This document shows positions 15,501 to 29,099 of a stretch of DNA of 64,000 nucleotides, in pieces. Origin of the DNA: Nemertoderma westbladi (Eukaryota > Xenacoelomorpha > Nemertodermatida > Nemertodermatidae); assembly GCA_032718475.1 (NCBI GenBank), contig JAUCBJ010009036.1, forward strand, positions 1 to 64,000, in the 5' to 3' direction. The notes under the pieces are model-generated. The model worked only from the letters and a program-made list of their open reading frames with translations, had not been told where the DNA came from and searched no databases. Position 1 is the stretch's first letter; the number at the start of each line of letters is the position of its first letter. A program made the translations under genes and the position numbers.

Positions 15501-18500
15501 AGCACTAGTAGGTACAGTTCCGTATAGCACTAGTAGGTACAGTTCCGTATAGCACTAGTAGGTACAGTTCCGTATAGCACTAGTAGGTACAGTTCCGTAT
15601 AGCACTACTAGGTACAGTTCCGTATAGCACTACTAGGTACAGTTCCGTATAGCACTAGTAGGTACAGTTCCGTATAGCACTAGTAGGTACAGTTCCGTAT
15701 AGCACTAGTAGGTACAGTTCCGTATAGCACTAGTAGGTACTGTTCCGTATAGCACTACTAGGTACAGTTCCGTATAGCACTAGTAGGTACAGTTCCGTAT
15801 AGCACTACTAGGTACAGTTCCGTATAGCACTAGTAGGTACAGTTCCGAATAGCACTAGTAGGTACAGTTCCGTATAGCACTAGTAGGTACAGTTCCGTAT
15901 AGCACTTGTAGGTACAGTTCCGTATAGCACTAGTAGGTACAGTTCCGTATAACACTAGTAGGTACAGTTCCGTATAGCACTAGTAGGTACAGTTCCGTAT
16001 AGCACTAGTAGGTACAGTTCCGTATAGCACTACTAGGTACAGTTCCGTATAGCACTTGTAGGTACAGTTCAGTATAGCACTAGTAGGTACAGTTCCGTAT
16101 AGCACTAGTAGGTACAGTTCCGAATAGCACTACTAGGTACAGTTCCGAATAGCACTACTAGGTACAGTTCCGTATAGCACTTGTAGGTTCAGTTCCGAAT
16201 AGCACTAGTACGTACAGTTCCGTATAGCACTAGTAGGTACAGTTCCGTATAGCACTAGTAGGTACAGTTCCGTATAGCACTAGTATGTACAGTTCCGTAT
16301 AGCACTACTAGGTACAGTTCCGTATAGCACTACTAGGTACAGTTCCGTATAGCACTAGTAGGTACAGTTCCGTATAGCACTAGTAGGTACAGTTCCGTAT
16401 AGCACTACTAGGTGCAGTTCCGTATAGCACTAGTAGGTACAGTTCCGTATAGCACTAGTAGGTACAGTTCCGTATAGCACTAGTAGGTACAGTTCCGTAT
16501 AGCACTTGTAGGTACAGTTCCGTATAGCACTAGTAGGTACAGTTCCGTATAGCACTAGTAGGTAATGATCCGTATAGCACTAGTAGGTACACTTCCGTAT
16601 AGCACTAGTAGGTACAGTTCCGTATAGCACTAGTAGGTACAGTTCCGTATAGCACTAGTAGGTACAGTTCCGTATAGCACTAGTAGGTACAGTTCCGTAT
16701 AGCACTAGTAGGTACGGTTCCGTATAGCACTAGTAGGTACAGTTCCGTATAGCACTAGTAGGTACAGTTCCGTATAGCACTTGTAGGTACAGTTCCGTAT
16801 AGCACTAGTAGGTACAGTTCCGTATAGCACTAGTAGGTAATGATCCGTATAGCACTAGTAGGTACAGTTCCGTATAGCACTACTAGGTACAGTTCCGCAT
16901 AGCACTAGTAGGTACAGTTCCGTATAGCACTAGTAGGTACAGTTCCGTATAGCACTTGTAGGTACAGTTCCGTATAGCACTAGTAGGTACAGTTCCGTAT
17001 AGCACTAGTAGGTACAGTTCCGTATAGCACTACTAGGTACAGTTCCGTATAGCACTAGTAGGTACAGTTCCGTATAGCACTAGTAGGTACACTTCCGTAT
17101 AGCACTAGTAGGTACAGTTCCGTATAGCACTAGTAGGTACAGTTCCGTATAGCACTACTAGGTACAGTTCCGTATAGCACTAGTAGGTACAGTTCCGTAT
17201 ATCACTAGTAGGTACAGTTCCGTATAGCACTAGTAGGTACAGTTCCGTATAGCACTAGTAGGTACAGTTCCGTATAGCACTAGTAGGTACAGTTCCGTAT
17301 AGCACTAGTAGGTACAGTTCCGTATAGCACTAGTAGGTACAGTTCCGTATAGCACTAGTAGGTACAGTTCCGTATAGCACTAGTAGGTACAGTTCCGTAT
17401 AGCACTACTAGGTACAGTTCCGTATAGCACTACTAGGTACAGTTCCGTATAGCACTAGTAGGTACAGTTCCGTATAGCACTAGTAGGTACAGTTCCGTAT
17501 AGCACTAGTAGGTACAGTTCCGTATAGCACTAGTAGGTACTGTTCCGTATAGCACTACTAGGTACAGTTCCGTATAGCACTAGTAGGTACAGTTCCGTAT
17601 AGCACTACTAGGTACAGTTCCGTATAGCACTAGTAGGTACAGTTCCGAATAGCACTAGTAGGTACAGTTCCGTATAGCACTAGTAGGTACAGTTCCGTAT
17701 AGCACTTGTAGGTACAGTTCCGTATAGCACTAGTAGGTACAGTTCCGTATAGCACTAGTAGGTACAGTTCCGTATAGCACTAGTAGGTACAGTTCCGTAT
17801 AGCACTAGTAGGTACAGTTCCGTATAGCACTACTAGGTACAGTTCCGTATAGCACTTGTAGGTACAGTTCAGTATAGCACTAGTAGGTACAGTTCCGTAT
17901 AGCACTAGTAGGTACAGTTCCGAATAGCACTACTAGGTACAGTTCCGAATAGCACTACTAGGTACAGTTCCGTATAGCACTTGTAGGTTCAGTTCCGAAT
18001 AGCACTAGTACGTACAGTTCCGTATAGCACTAGTAGGTACAGTTCCGTATAGCACTAGTAGGTACAGTTCCGTATAGCACTAGTATGTACAGTTCCGTAT
18101 AGCACTACTAGGTACAGTTCCGTATAGCACTACTAGGTACAGTTCCGTATAGCACTAGTAGGTACAGTTCCGTATAGCACTTGTAGGTACAGTTCCGTAT
18201 AGCACTAGTAGGTACAGTTCCGTATAGCACTACTAGGTACAGTTCCGTATAGCACTAGAAGGTACAGTTCCGCATAGCACTTGTAGGTTCAGCTCCGTAT
18301 AGCACTACTAGGTACAGTTCCGTATAGCACTAGTAGGTACAGTTCCGTATAGCACTACTAGGTGCAGTTCCGTATAGCACTAGTAGGTACAGTTCCGTAT
18401 AGCACTACTAGGTATAGTTCCGTATAGCACTAGAAGGTACAGTTCCGTATAGCACTTGTAGGTTCAGTTCCGTATAGCACTACTAGGTACAGTTCCGTAT

Positions 18501-21500
18501 AGCACTAGTAGGTACAGTTCCGTATAGCACTAGTAGGTACAGTTCCGTATAGCACTAGTAGGTACAGTTCCGTATAGCACTAGTAGGTACAGTTCCGTAT
18601 AGCACTAGTAGGTACAGTTCCGTATAGCACTAGTAGGTACAGTTCCGTATAGCACTAGTAGGTACGGTTCCGTATAGCACTAGTAGGTACAGTTCCGTAT
18701 AGCACTAGTAGGTACTGTTCCGTATAGCACTTGTAGGTACAGTTCCGTATAGCACTAGTAGGTACAGTTCCGTATAGCACTAGTAGGTAATGATCCGTAT
18801 AGCACTAGTAGGTACAGTTCCGTATAGCACTACTAGGTACAGTTCCGTATAGCACTAGTAGGTACAGTTCCGTATAGCACTAGTAGGTACAGTTCCGTAT
18901 AGCACTTGTAGGTACAGTTCCGTATAGCACTAGTAGGTACAGTTCCGTATAGCACTAGTAGGTACAGTTCCGTATAGCACTACTAGGTACAGTTCCGTAT
19001 AGCACTAGTAGGTACAGTTCCGTATAGCACTAGTAGGTACACTTCCGTATAGCACTAGTAGGTACAGTTCCGTATAGCACTAGTAGGTACAGTTCCGTAT
19101 AGCACTACTAGGTACAGTTCCGTATAGCACTAGTAGGTACAGTTCCGTATAGCACTAGTAGGTACAGTTCCGTATAGCACTAGTAGGTACAGTTCCGTAT
19201 AGCACTAGTAGGTACAGTTCCGTATAGCACTAGTAGGTACAGTTCCGTATAGCACTAGTAGGTACAGTTCCGTATAGCACTAGTAGGTACAGTTCCGTAT
19301 AGCACTAGTAGGTACAGTTCCGTATAGCACTAGTAGGTACAGTTCCGTATAGCACTACTAGGTACAGTTCCGTATAGCACTACTAGGTACAGTTCCGTAT
19401 AGCACTAGTAGGTACAGTTCCGTATAGCACTAGTAGGTACAGTTCCGTATAGCACTAGTAGGTACAGTTCCGTATAGCACTAGTAGGTACTGTTCCGTAT
19501 AGCACTACTAGGTACAGTTCCGTATAGCACTAGTAGGTACAGTTCCGTATAGCACTACTAGGTACAGTTCCGTATAGCACTAGTAGGTACAGTTCCGAAT
19601 AGCACTAGTAGGTACAGTTCCGTATAGCACTAGTAGGTACAGTTCCGTATAGCACTTGTAGGTACAGTTCCGTATAGCACTAGTAGGTACAGTTCCGTAT
19701 AGCACTAGTAGGTACAGTTCCGTATAGCACTAGTAGGTACAGTTCCGTATAGCACTAGTAGGTACAGTTCCGTATAGCACTACTAGGTACAGTTCCGTAT
19801 AGCACTTGTAGGTACAGTTCAGTATAGCACTAGTAGGTACAGTTCAGTATAGCACTAGTAGGTACAGTTCCGAATAGCACTACTAGGTACAGTTCCGAAT
19901 AGCACTACTAGGTACAGTTCCGTATAGCACTTGTAGGTTCAGTTCCGTATAGCACTAGTACGTACAGTTCCGTATAGCACTAGTAGGTACAGTTCCGTAT
20001 AGCACTAGTAGGTACAGTTCCGTATAGCACTAGTATGTACAGTTCCGTATAGCACTACTAGGTACAGTTCCGTATAGCACTACTAGGTACAGTTCCGTAT
20101 AGCACTAGTAGGTACAGTTCCGTATAGCACTTGTAGGTACAGTTCCGTATAGCACTAGTAGGTACAGTTCCGTATAGCACTACTAGGTACAGTTCCGTAT
20201 AGCACTTGTAGGTTCAGTTCCGTATAGCACTACTAGGTACAGTTCCGTATAGCACTAGTAGGTACAGTTCCGTATAGCACTACTAGGTGCAGTTCCGTAT
20301 AGCACTAGTAGGTACAGTTCCGTATAGCACTACTAGGTATAGTTCCGTATAGCACTAGAAGGTACAGTTCCGTATAGCACTTGTAGGTTCAGTTCCGTAT
20401 AGCACTACTAGGTACAGTTCCGTATAGCACTAGTAGGTACAGTTCCGTATAGCACTACTAGGTGCAGTTCCGTATAGCACTTGTAGGTACAGTTCTGTAT
20501 AGCACTAGTTGGTACAGTTCCGTATAGCACTACTAGGTGCAGTTCCGTATAGCACTAGTAGGTACAGTTCCGTATAGCACTACTAGGTGCAGTTCCGTAT
20601 AGCACTAGTAGGTACAGTTCCGTATAGCACTAGTAGGTACAGTTCCGTATAGCACTACTAGGTACAGTTCCGTATAGCACTAGTAGGTACAGTTCCGTAT
20701 AGCACTAGTTCGTACAGTTCCGTATAGCACTAGTAGGTACAGTTCCGTATAGCACTAGTAGGTACAGTTCCGTATAGCACTAGTAGGTACAGTTCCGTAT
20801 AGCACTACTAGGTACAGTTCCGTATAGCACTAGTAGGTACAGTTCCGTATAGCACTAGTAGGTACAGTTCCGTATAGCACTAGTACGTACAGTTACGTAT
20901 AGCACTAGTAGGTACAGTTCCGTATAGCACTAGTAGGTACAGTTCCGTATAGCACTACTAGGTACAGTTCCGTATAGCACTAGTAGGTACAGTTCCGTAT
21001 AGCACTAGTAGGTACAGTTCCGTATAGCACTAGTAGGTACAGTTCCGTATAGCACTACTAGGTACAGTTCCGTATAGCACTAGTAGGTACAGTTCCGTAT
21101 AGCACTAGTAGGTACAGTTCCGTATAGCACTAGTAGGTGCAGTTCCGTATAGCACTAGTAGGTACAGTTCCGTATAGCACTAGTAGGTACAGTTCCGTAT
21201 AGCACTAGTAGGTACAGTTCCGTATAGCACTAGTATGTACAGTTCCGTATAGCACTACTAGGTACAGTTCCGTATAGCACTACTAGGTACAGTTCCGTAT
21301 AGCACTAGTAGGTACAGTTCCGTATAGCACTTGTAGGTACAGTTCCGTATAGCACTAGTAGGTACAGTTCCGTATAGCACTACTAGGTACAGTTCCGTTA
21401 GGCACTTGTAGGTTCAGTTCCGTATAGCACTACTAGGTACAGTTCCGTATAGCACTAGTAGGTACAGTTCCGTATAGCACTACTAGGTATAGTTCCGTAT

Positions 21501-22370
21501 AGCACTAGAAGGTACAGTTCCGTATAGCACTTGTAGGTTCAGTTCCGTATAGCACTACTAGGTACAGTTCCGTATAGCACTAGTAGGTACAGTTCCGTAT
21601 AGCACTACTAGGTGCAGTTCCGTATAGCACTTGTAGGTACAGTTCTGTATAGCACTAGTTGGTACAGTTCCGTATAGCACTACTAGGTGCAGTTCCGTAT
21701 AGCACTAGTAGGTACAGTTCCGTATAGCACTACTAGGTGCAGTTCCGTATAGCACTAGTAGGTACAGTTCCGTATAGCACTAGTAGGTACAGTTCCGTAT
21801 AGCACTACTAGGTACAGTTCCGTATAGCACTAGTAGGTACAGTTCCGTATAGCACTAGTTCGTACAGTTCCGTATAGCACTAGTAGGTACAGTTCCGTAT
21901 AGCACTAGTAGGTACAGTTCCGTATAGCACTAGTAGGTACAGTTCCGTATAGCACTACTAGGTACAGTTCCGTATAGCACTAGTAGGTACAGTTCCGTAT
22001 AGCACTAGTAGGTACAGTTCCGTATAGCACTAGTACGTACAGTTACGTATAGCACTAGTAGGTACAGTTCCGTATAGCACTAGTAGGTACAGTTCCGTAT
22101 AGCACTACTAGGTACAGTTCCGTATAGCACTAGTAGGTACAGTTCCGTATAGCACTAGTAGGTACAGTTCCGTATAGCACTAGTAGGTACAGTTCCGTAT
22201 AGCACTACTAGGTACAGTTCCGTATAGCACTAGTAGGTACAGTTCCGTATAGCACTAGTAGGTACAGTTCCGTATAGCACTAGTAGGTGCAGTTCCGTAT
22301 AGCACTAGTAGGTACAGTTCCGTATAGCACTAGTAGGTACAGTTCCGTATAGCACTAGAAGGTACAGTAC
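587..22370. repeat. 25-bp satellite array, about 21.8 kb
   Basis: Roughly 870 head-to-tail copies of a 25-bp unit contain AGTAGGT, GTTCCGTAT and AGCACT blocks. The unit holds an ACTAGT palindrome in its commonest form; a frequent variant has ACTACT. Units at 587-2,620 include several 24-bp variants lacking one C (GTTCGTAT). About 2,900-6,650 is nearly homogeneous. From about 6,650 rightwards, marked variants recur with longer periods. Because 25 is not a multiple of three and the unit contains TAG on both strands, no frame stays open. The last unit decays at about 22,365 into AT-rich DNA. This is satellite DNA and does not code for protein. Whether it is centromeric, subtelomeric or intronic cannot be told here. 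Confidence 0.97.
6941..22360. repeat. Higher-order repeat structure inside the satellite
   Basis: Rare variants act as markers. AGTTCAGTAT occurs at 6,941, 8,741, 10,691, 13,566, 16,066, 17,866 and 19,816. CGTTAGGCAC occurs at 12,271, 14,771 and 21,396. CGTACAGTTA occurs at 11,761, 14,261, 20,886 and 22,036. The spacings give nested periods of 1,150, 1,800, 1,950 and 2,500 bp, and an exact 9,125-bp offset (365 units) between about 6.9-13.2 kb and 16.0-22.3 kb. All are multiples of 25, so the duplications kept the monomer register, as expected from unequal exchange. Confidence 0.85.
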
Positions 22371-25002
22371 TAGTTAATTTAACAATAGCTAGTAAATTAA
22401 AAAAAATTTATTTTTAAATTAATTTCAGAATTTCTTATTTTTTTAATTTTATTAACAAAAAAACATTTAAATTTTTTTTTAAATAGCTAGTATTTTGAAA
22501 AATAGTAGCCACCAAAAATATTATGTTGGATGAATGTAGACTATGTTCTACAACATTATATATGAAAATAATGTGTACTTTAGCTAATTAGTGGAAAACA
22601 ATTGGATGGGGGTGTCGACATGGCGAACTATAGTCGAGTCAATCTAGCAAAAAACCCATAAGTATTTCGCAATCAATCCGAACCAAATATTTTGGATTCT
22701 ATATTAACTTGTTAATGATCAAAAAAGTCTATAAAATGTTATTTTGCGAATCATATGTTTATTCATGGAAATTTTGCGTAAATTTGCATAAAACAAGCCA
22801 AACAAAAGGAACAGTAGGGAAGAGTGAGTAGCAAATTGGTGATGTTCCAGAATAATTTAACGAATTTCACAATAAGCTGTATAATTTACATGGGAAATTA
22901 GTAATATTTACACTGGCGTGTTACACATTAATTACTAAATCTCGGTAACAGTTCGACAATTTTTCTTACTGCTGGCCTGGCCGGATTTTTTTATTTCAGG
23001 GCTTTTTCGATACAACAAGCCGTTAAAATCGTCTATTTCGCGATATTTAGCCACCGCCGCCGGCTTTATTTTTCGTCTTTGGAATGTAATCTAGATATCA
23101 TTAGAACCGCCTTCTTATGTAGATTCAGAATTAGAAAACCGTTTAAATTTCACCAAGAACTTCCGGAGATATTATCAAAATACTAAGGTGTAAATTTATG
23201 TGACGTAAATTGCTATAATTCTAACGTTTTTTTACTCAAAATTCTAGAATATTAATTATGCGTAAAGATTCGGAATCTGCAGACGAAGGCGCTTCGAATG
23301 ATATCTAGATTCCATTTCAAAGACGTAAAATAAAGTCTACGGAGGTGGTTAAACATTGCTAAATAGATATTTTTTTAAGGGCTTGTTGTATGGAAATAGC
23401 TGAGAAATTGAAAATTCCGGCCACCAGGCCACCACCAGTGAGAAAATGTGTCGATCTATCATCATACCAAATTTCGTAGCATTTTATCGAAATTTAAAAA
23501 AAAAAGGGGGGGGGGGGGGGGGGCTCCGACTTCTAAAAATGGTTGTTGTATTATAGTCAAGTAGACAGTGGCGACCACCGTTCAAATTGGGTATGACTGC
23601 AGTTTTTTGCTGAAAGTGTTAAGCCATTTGAAATTATGTTATATTTTACATAGTCCGCATTGAGCAATTTTTTCTAGAACACTATTTATCTTAACGACAG
23701 ATGTTTTACATAGCAACAATAATGAATTAACACGCAGGGGTATATTTATATATTTAGACACTGGCCAATCATAAATAAGGAGAAACTAAGCTCGAGAAAA
23801 TAAAAATTTAAGGAATAAGTATCATGTTTACAGTTAGGAGTTACAAATTGTGTAACATTGCAGTGTTCTGGCAAACACCGTTACAGGCAGTAGTGAACTT
23901 TGAACTTATCAAGGGTGATGATGTGTATCAAAAATTTCACGATATATTAAGGCAAATGTTGTAAAAATTATACAATTCCCCTGCAAGGAAATTTCATAAT
24001 TTCCATTAATATTAGCGAAGATTATTCACATACCGTATTAAAATTGTGATTGATCTATTGATTTTAGGTGGAATTTATATATTGAAATTGTTATCTTTAT
24101 TTACCCAACGGGTAGTATAAAATAATTAATAATAATAATAATAATACTAAAATGATTAGAGTAAGAAATAATTAAGATAAATTAAGTGACGAGTCTTGTA
24201 AGGACTGCAAGTGGAAAGCGAGACGCAGATGGGATAGATCGTCCGGTAGAAGGCTGCATTGTAACGGGTGTAGAATATCTGTGGCGGGCGCGCCACAAAA
24301 CCGACAGTGGCCGGAGTCAGAAGGCCTCCAACAAGAGCTAATCGAACACGTTTATGGTGGAAACCATTGGACAAAATTTGTGCACAAACTAGTCGCCGCC
24401 TTTTTGATAAATAGGAGAGATTGATAGTGGAATGTTCTGGTTGGTCTATAGCATTAAGGATCAGAGTCGTTGAGGCAAACTTGTTAATCCCGCACCAAAT
24501 TTTAAAATATAAGCCACGGGTCTTTCTTACATGGGGTAATGCGATTAACTGGTCTCTAGTGAGGTAAACGAAGGTTGAATTAATTTATTTGTTTTAGTTT
24601 AAAACCCACAATAGTTGATATTAGAACAAATAATTTTTTTGGTGATAAGAGTTTTTGAGTTCTATAAATCCGAAGGGCGTGGTTACATCCACCCGTTTAG
24701 TAAAGAAGGCGTATAAATAAGCTCCCGGTATTGTACCAGTAAATTTGGTATTAAAAATGGTTAAAAGATTAAACAAATTTCCGTTGGTAATTATCTAGAA
24801 GTGCATACTTCAGTCAATCGATAGTCATTAGAGTAAAGTTTGTCTGTGCCACATTTGGAGAAAATTGCACCAATAGACCCCTTGTTGCTATGTAAAATCC
24901 ATGTTGCTAAGGAAAGAAACAGCAAATTGAAAGTGATCCGCATAATAATATTTTTTATAGACTTTTTGGGGGTATTAACAAGGTAATGTAGAATAAAAAA
25001 AA
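22371..25002. other. AT-rich spacer, no gene seen
   Basis: I see no recognisable coding segment. The stretch holds an 18-base G run at 23,506-23,523 and an (ATA)n-like tract near 24,122-24,147. A 72-codon minus-strand frame at 24,156-24,374 has no recognisable motif. Confidence 0.5.
23506..23523 (+). repeat. Poly-G run (18 bases)
   Basis: An uninterrupted G18 tract follows an A-rich stretch. Similar G or C runs occur at about 28,242, 31,313, 33,831, 34,449 and 36,380. They could form quadruplex-like structure or simply be mononucleotide expansions. Confidence 0.8.
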
Positions 25003-25419
25003 TTGGTTTGGATGAATTGCGAATTTGTTATGGGCTACCCCCTTTTTTTGGCTAGATTGACTCGCCTACAACTAGTACCACCATACGATATTTTAAATGA
25101 TATTTACAGCTGTGGACCTAATTTTGTAATGTTGGAAGAAGATGGTATCTTATCAGAAGAAGGCGTAACATTCTGTTCGAGTTTATTGGAAATGGATCCC
25201 AGATTTCGACTCGGTACCAAGGGAGACTTTGAGGAAATAAAAGAACACATGTTCTTTACATCTTCATCAATTGACTTTGAGAGACTTTTGAAGAAAGGTA
25301 TTGATCCTCCTTATATTCCCGGTAAGAAGAAACAAAGAACTTATGTCATGACTCATTGTCTTAATTCACAATGTGTTCGACCTTCATCGGATGAATATGA
25401 AGTCGCAGAAATTGATTAA
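25003..25419 (+). pseudogene. AGC-family protein kinase C-terminal fragment (GRK-like)
   Basis: The frame encodes the last part of a serine/threonine kinase domain plus tail. EFVMGYPLF resembles the alpha-F/alpha-G region of AGC kinases. LLEMDPRFRLG is the typical subdomain XI arginine motif, EIKEHMFF matches the conserved xxIKxHxFF, and FERLLKKGIDPPYIP matches the start of the AGC C-terminal tail. By eye the tail is closest to G-protein-coupled receptor kinases. There is no ATP-binding lobe, catalytic loop or DFG motif anywhere nearby. An in-frame TAA at 24,994 lies just upstream, with no AG acceptor between it and the kinase-like residues. The frame ends with TAA at 25,417-25,419. It is most likely a truncated gene copy or retrocopy fragment, and less likely the last exon of a gene whose splice site I misplace. 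Confidence 0.45.
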
Positions 25420-25682
25420 AGTAGTTAGTTTATTGAACGAATAATTTACAGATTTATAGGATATGGTAAAGTACTAAATTGCATGAAATAACTATAAATA
25501 TTCAGTCCATCACATAAAGTAGTTATTTAATTACTTAGTTCGATAAAAAAGCAATCACATTAATTAATTTATTCAGTGAAATATAAAATACCGGTAAAAA
25601 AAAAAATGTAATTATAATAAGATAAGATAAAATATAAGAAATAAGGTAATTGTAATAAGATACAGTTTCACTTCACAGCAAC

Positions 25683-27290
25683 TCAGAACCATTATAGAAC
25701 TATTACAGAACCATTACAGAACTATTATAGAACCATTACAGAACCATTACAGAACCATTATATAACCATTATACAGAACCATTACAGAACCATTACAGAA
25801 CTATTATAGAACCATTACAGAACCATTACAGAACCATTATAGAACCATTACACAACCATTGCAGAACAGAACCATTATAGAACCATTACAGAACCATTAT
25901 AGAACCATTGCAGAACCATTACAGAACTATTATTGAACCATTATACAGAACCATTACAGAACCATTACAGAACCATTGCAGAACAGAACCATTACAGAAC
26001 CATTATAGAACCATTACACAACCATTGCAGAACAGAACCATTATAGAACCATTACAGAACCATTATAGTACCATTGCAGAACCATAACAGAACTATTATA
26101 GAACCATTACAGAACCATTACAGAACTATTATATAACAATTACAGAACCATTACAGAACTATTATAGAACCATTACAGAACCATTACAGAACCATTATAG
26201 AACCATTGCAGAACCATTACAGAACCATTGCAGAACCATTACAGAACCATTATAGAACCATTGCAGAACCATTATACAGAACCATTACAACACCATTATA
26301 GAACCATTACAGAACCATTGCAGAACCATTGAAGAACCATTACAGAACCATTGCAGAACCATTACAGAACCATTATAGAACCATTGCAGAACCATTATAC
26401 AAAACCATTACAGAACCATTACAGAACCATTATAGAACCATTACAGAACCATTGCAGAACAGAACCATTATAGAACCATTACAGAACCATTGCAGAACCA
26501 TTGCAGAACCATTACAGAACCATCGCAGAACCATTACAGAACCATTATAGAACCATTGCAGAACCATTATACAGAACCATTACAGAACCATTATAGAACC
26601 ATTACAGAACCATTGCAGAACCATTATATAACCATTATACAGAACCATTACAGAACCATTGCAGAACAGAACCATTATAGAACCATTACAGAACCATTAC
26701 AGAACCATTGCAGAACAGAACCATTATACAGAACCATTACAGAACAGAACCATTATAGAACCATTGCAGAACCATTACAGAACCATTGCAGAACAGAACC
26801 ATTATAGAACCATTGCAGAACCATTACAGAACCATCGCAGAACCATTACAGAACCATTATAGAACCATTGCAGAACCATTATACAGAACCATTACAGAAC
26901 CATTACAGAACCATTATAGAACCATTACAGAACCATTGCAGAACCATTATATAACATTATACAGAACCATTACAGAACCATTACAGAACCATTGCAGAAC
27001 AGAACCATTATAGAACCATTACAGAACCATTGCAGAACAGAACCATTATACAGAACCATTACAGAATCATTACAGAACCATTGCAGAACAGAACCATTAT
27101 AGAACCATTGCAGAACCATTACAGAACAGAACCATTACAGAACCATTATATAACATTATACAGAACCATTACAGAACCATTACAGAACCATTGCAGAACA
27201 GAACCATTATAGAACCATTACAGAACCATTACAGAACCATATAGAACCATTGCAGAACCATTACAGAACCATCGCAGAACCATTACAGAC
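25683..27290. repeat. 11-bp tandem array (CAGAACCATTA units)
   Basis: About 1.6 kb of an 11-bp unit has variants CAGAACCATTG, TAGAACCATTA and 5-bp partial units (CAGAA), giving local longer periods. Eleven bases shift frame each unit, so 33-bp blocks read as an 11-residue repeat in every frame. The 60-105-codon frames that result are by-products, not genes. The array starts in CACTTCACAGCAACTCAG-like sequence and ends at CAGACACAAATCGG. Confidence 0.95.
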
Positions 27291-29099
27291 ACAAATCGGA
27301 ACATTAATTTAATGAATATAGTCATGATTTAAGTCACACAAGAATAAATAATTAAAGAAAATACGCCAATAGTCCTATAAGTTAAATTAGTCATTAAATA
27401 TGTTAAAATCTAACAGTGAGTTTATAAATAATTAGGTAGGACATATCTGACCAGAGAAAAATAAATCGGTGTAAAAAAAACAGAAGATAAATATATATGG
27501 AGGACGAATTAAATTGTGAATGGCAATGTGGACGTTGTCGTCATTGTGGACGTTGTCGTCAATGTGGACGTTGTCGTCATTGTTCTAAAATTTAGAGACA
27601 ATTGCGTATGAATGGAATGGAGTCGTAGTTCTGAACATCGGAAAATGAGGTTAGGATGTGTTGGCCATCGTGTGGGTTACAGGTTTTAGGACAAACTGAG
27701 TTCACGTGAGGTTCTGTATGTGTTAGTCCACATGGCCACATCCGTTCGCTACGTTCAGTACGAGTCCATCACCCTAACCCCACTGCCAAGTTCGTCGACG
27801 TCAGTCGGAATCTCGACCATGATATTCTGTGAAGTTCGTTATAGTCAGTGATTTGTCTGTAATTGTCTAGGGATATGAGCTCATGGTTCATAGAATAATA
27901 TGGTTAACGTCGAGTGGCTGTGCCGAATGTGTCGAATTGAGTTATTAGTATCGGTGCGATTAGTATCAATGGAGTCTACTGTGTCAGTTAGTCTTTTGTC
28001 TATCATCCTTGCATTCTAGTTTTTGCTCGCCGGCAGAGTTTTACTATATGGCACAGGGGTTCGTGTAAATCTTCGTTTTTTTGCATTGCATGTAAAAAAT
28101 GTCGCTGCCTCTCCATTATGAAACAGGTTGTGTTAAACTCCCCACTTTCTATATAAATTACATTACGGAAGTATTTTGTCTCACACCAAGGGCAGCACAT
28201 AACATGTAGTTACTGTATATTTATTAATAATGCATGTAGGTCCCCCCCCCCCCCCCCTCCCAGCCAGGTTCCACAGCTATAAAATATAGCAGCGGTAAGG
28301 GCAGCACCAAATACCTATAGTTCCAGGCTGATAGGCATTAGATAATGTCGGTTTAAGAAACCAAAATATTTCATTACGTGTTTATATTTTTCACGGATAT
28401 GGTATTCGTACACGGACTCCCAACGTCCGTCCTGGTAGATAGGGGCACCTCACCTATTAAACATAGTAAGGGGGCTTTCATAATTTCCTATTATATTCAC
28501 CCTGGAATGTCTGAATGTCATAAAGAGCTGCTGTTTTATTATCATAAAGAGCAAGCGATGCCGGTTGACTGGATAAAAACGCGCATGCAACATAAAGTTA
28601 TATATAGAGTAATATAAAGTCATTTATTACATTTAGTGTAAAATAAAGTGGCGCATTTTAAGTGGCCCATCCCGTAGAATATTCTACACAATATTACAAT
28701 CAAACACATTATGTTGACTAATTTTTGCAGTAATAATGGCAACATCGATAATTCTAGAACATAATTCTTACCCTAACAACTCGTTTCCCTTTTTTCGGCT
28801 GTTAAAAACAAATTATTTTATAATTAAATAAATTCCAATTGAACTTCCGTTACGGCGAATCGTAAATCCTATAGGAATGAGTTAGTGGATAGCGGAGTAA
28901 TCTGTACCAGAACTAATAATAATAGTAGAAGTAAAAAGGAAGCTGTAATTATTGAGTTACTCAATAACACACAGGTCGATACTGAAAGTATTTATAACAT
29001 AAGGGTATTATATATCCTGAGAAGTTAAATTTACAAAATCTATTTTTTGTGGTTTGTAAATCTGAAATCTGAAACAAGTTAAGATAAATCAATAAATAC
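27291..29099. other. Spacer downstream of the IQCE-like exons
   Basis: Mostly AT-rich. It contains a short 18-bp tandem repeat and a C run at about 28,242-28,259. A 65-codon minus-strand frame at 28,003-28,200 is rich in Cys, His and Arg but matches nothing I recognise, and it lacks clear splice sites. Further exons of the IQCE-like gene should lie in or beyond this stretch, but I could not find them. Confidence 0.45.
27523..27580. repeat. 18-bp tandem repeat, three copies
   Basis: Three copies of a unit containing GTGGACGTTGTCGTC alternate with AAT or ATT at the joint. It is short and could code (VDVVV-like) but lies in no convincing ORF. Confidence 0.75.

Noticed and set aside
587-22370. 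CRISPR-like direct repeats
   Set aside because: Units are joined head-to-tail with no unique spacers, and the surroundings are eukaryotic. This is satellite DNA.
26329-27212. Several 60-105-codon plus-strand frames
   Set aside because: They are translations of the 11-bp array (HYRTIAEPLQN repeats) in rotating frames, with no independent support.
28378-28617. 79-codon plus-strand frame
   Set aside because: No recognisable motif, splice sites or conservation signal.
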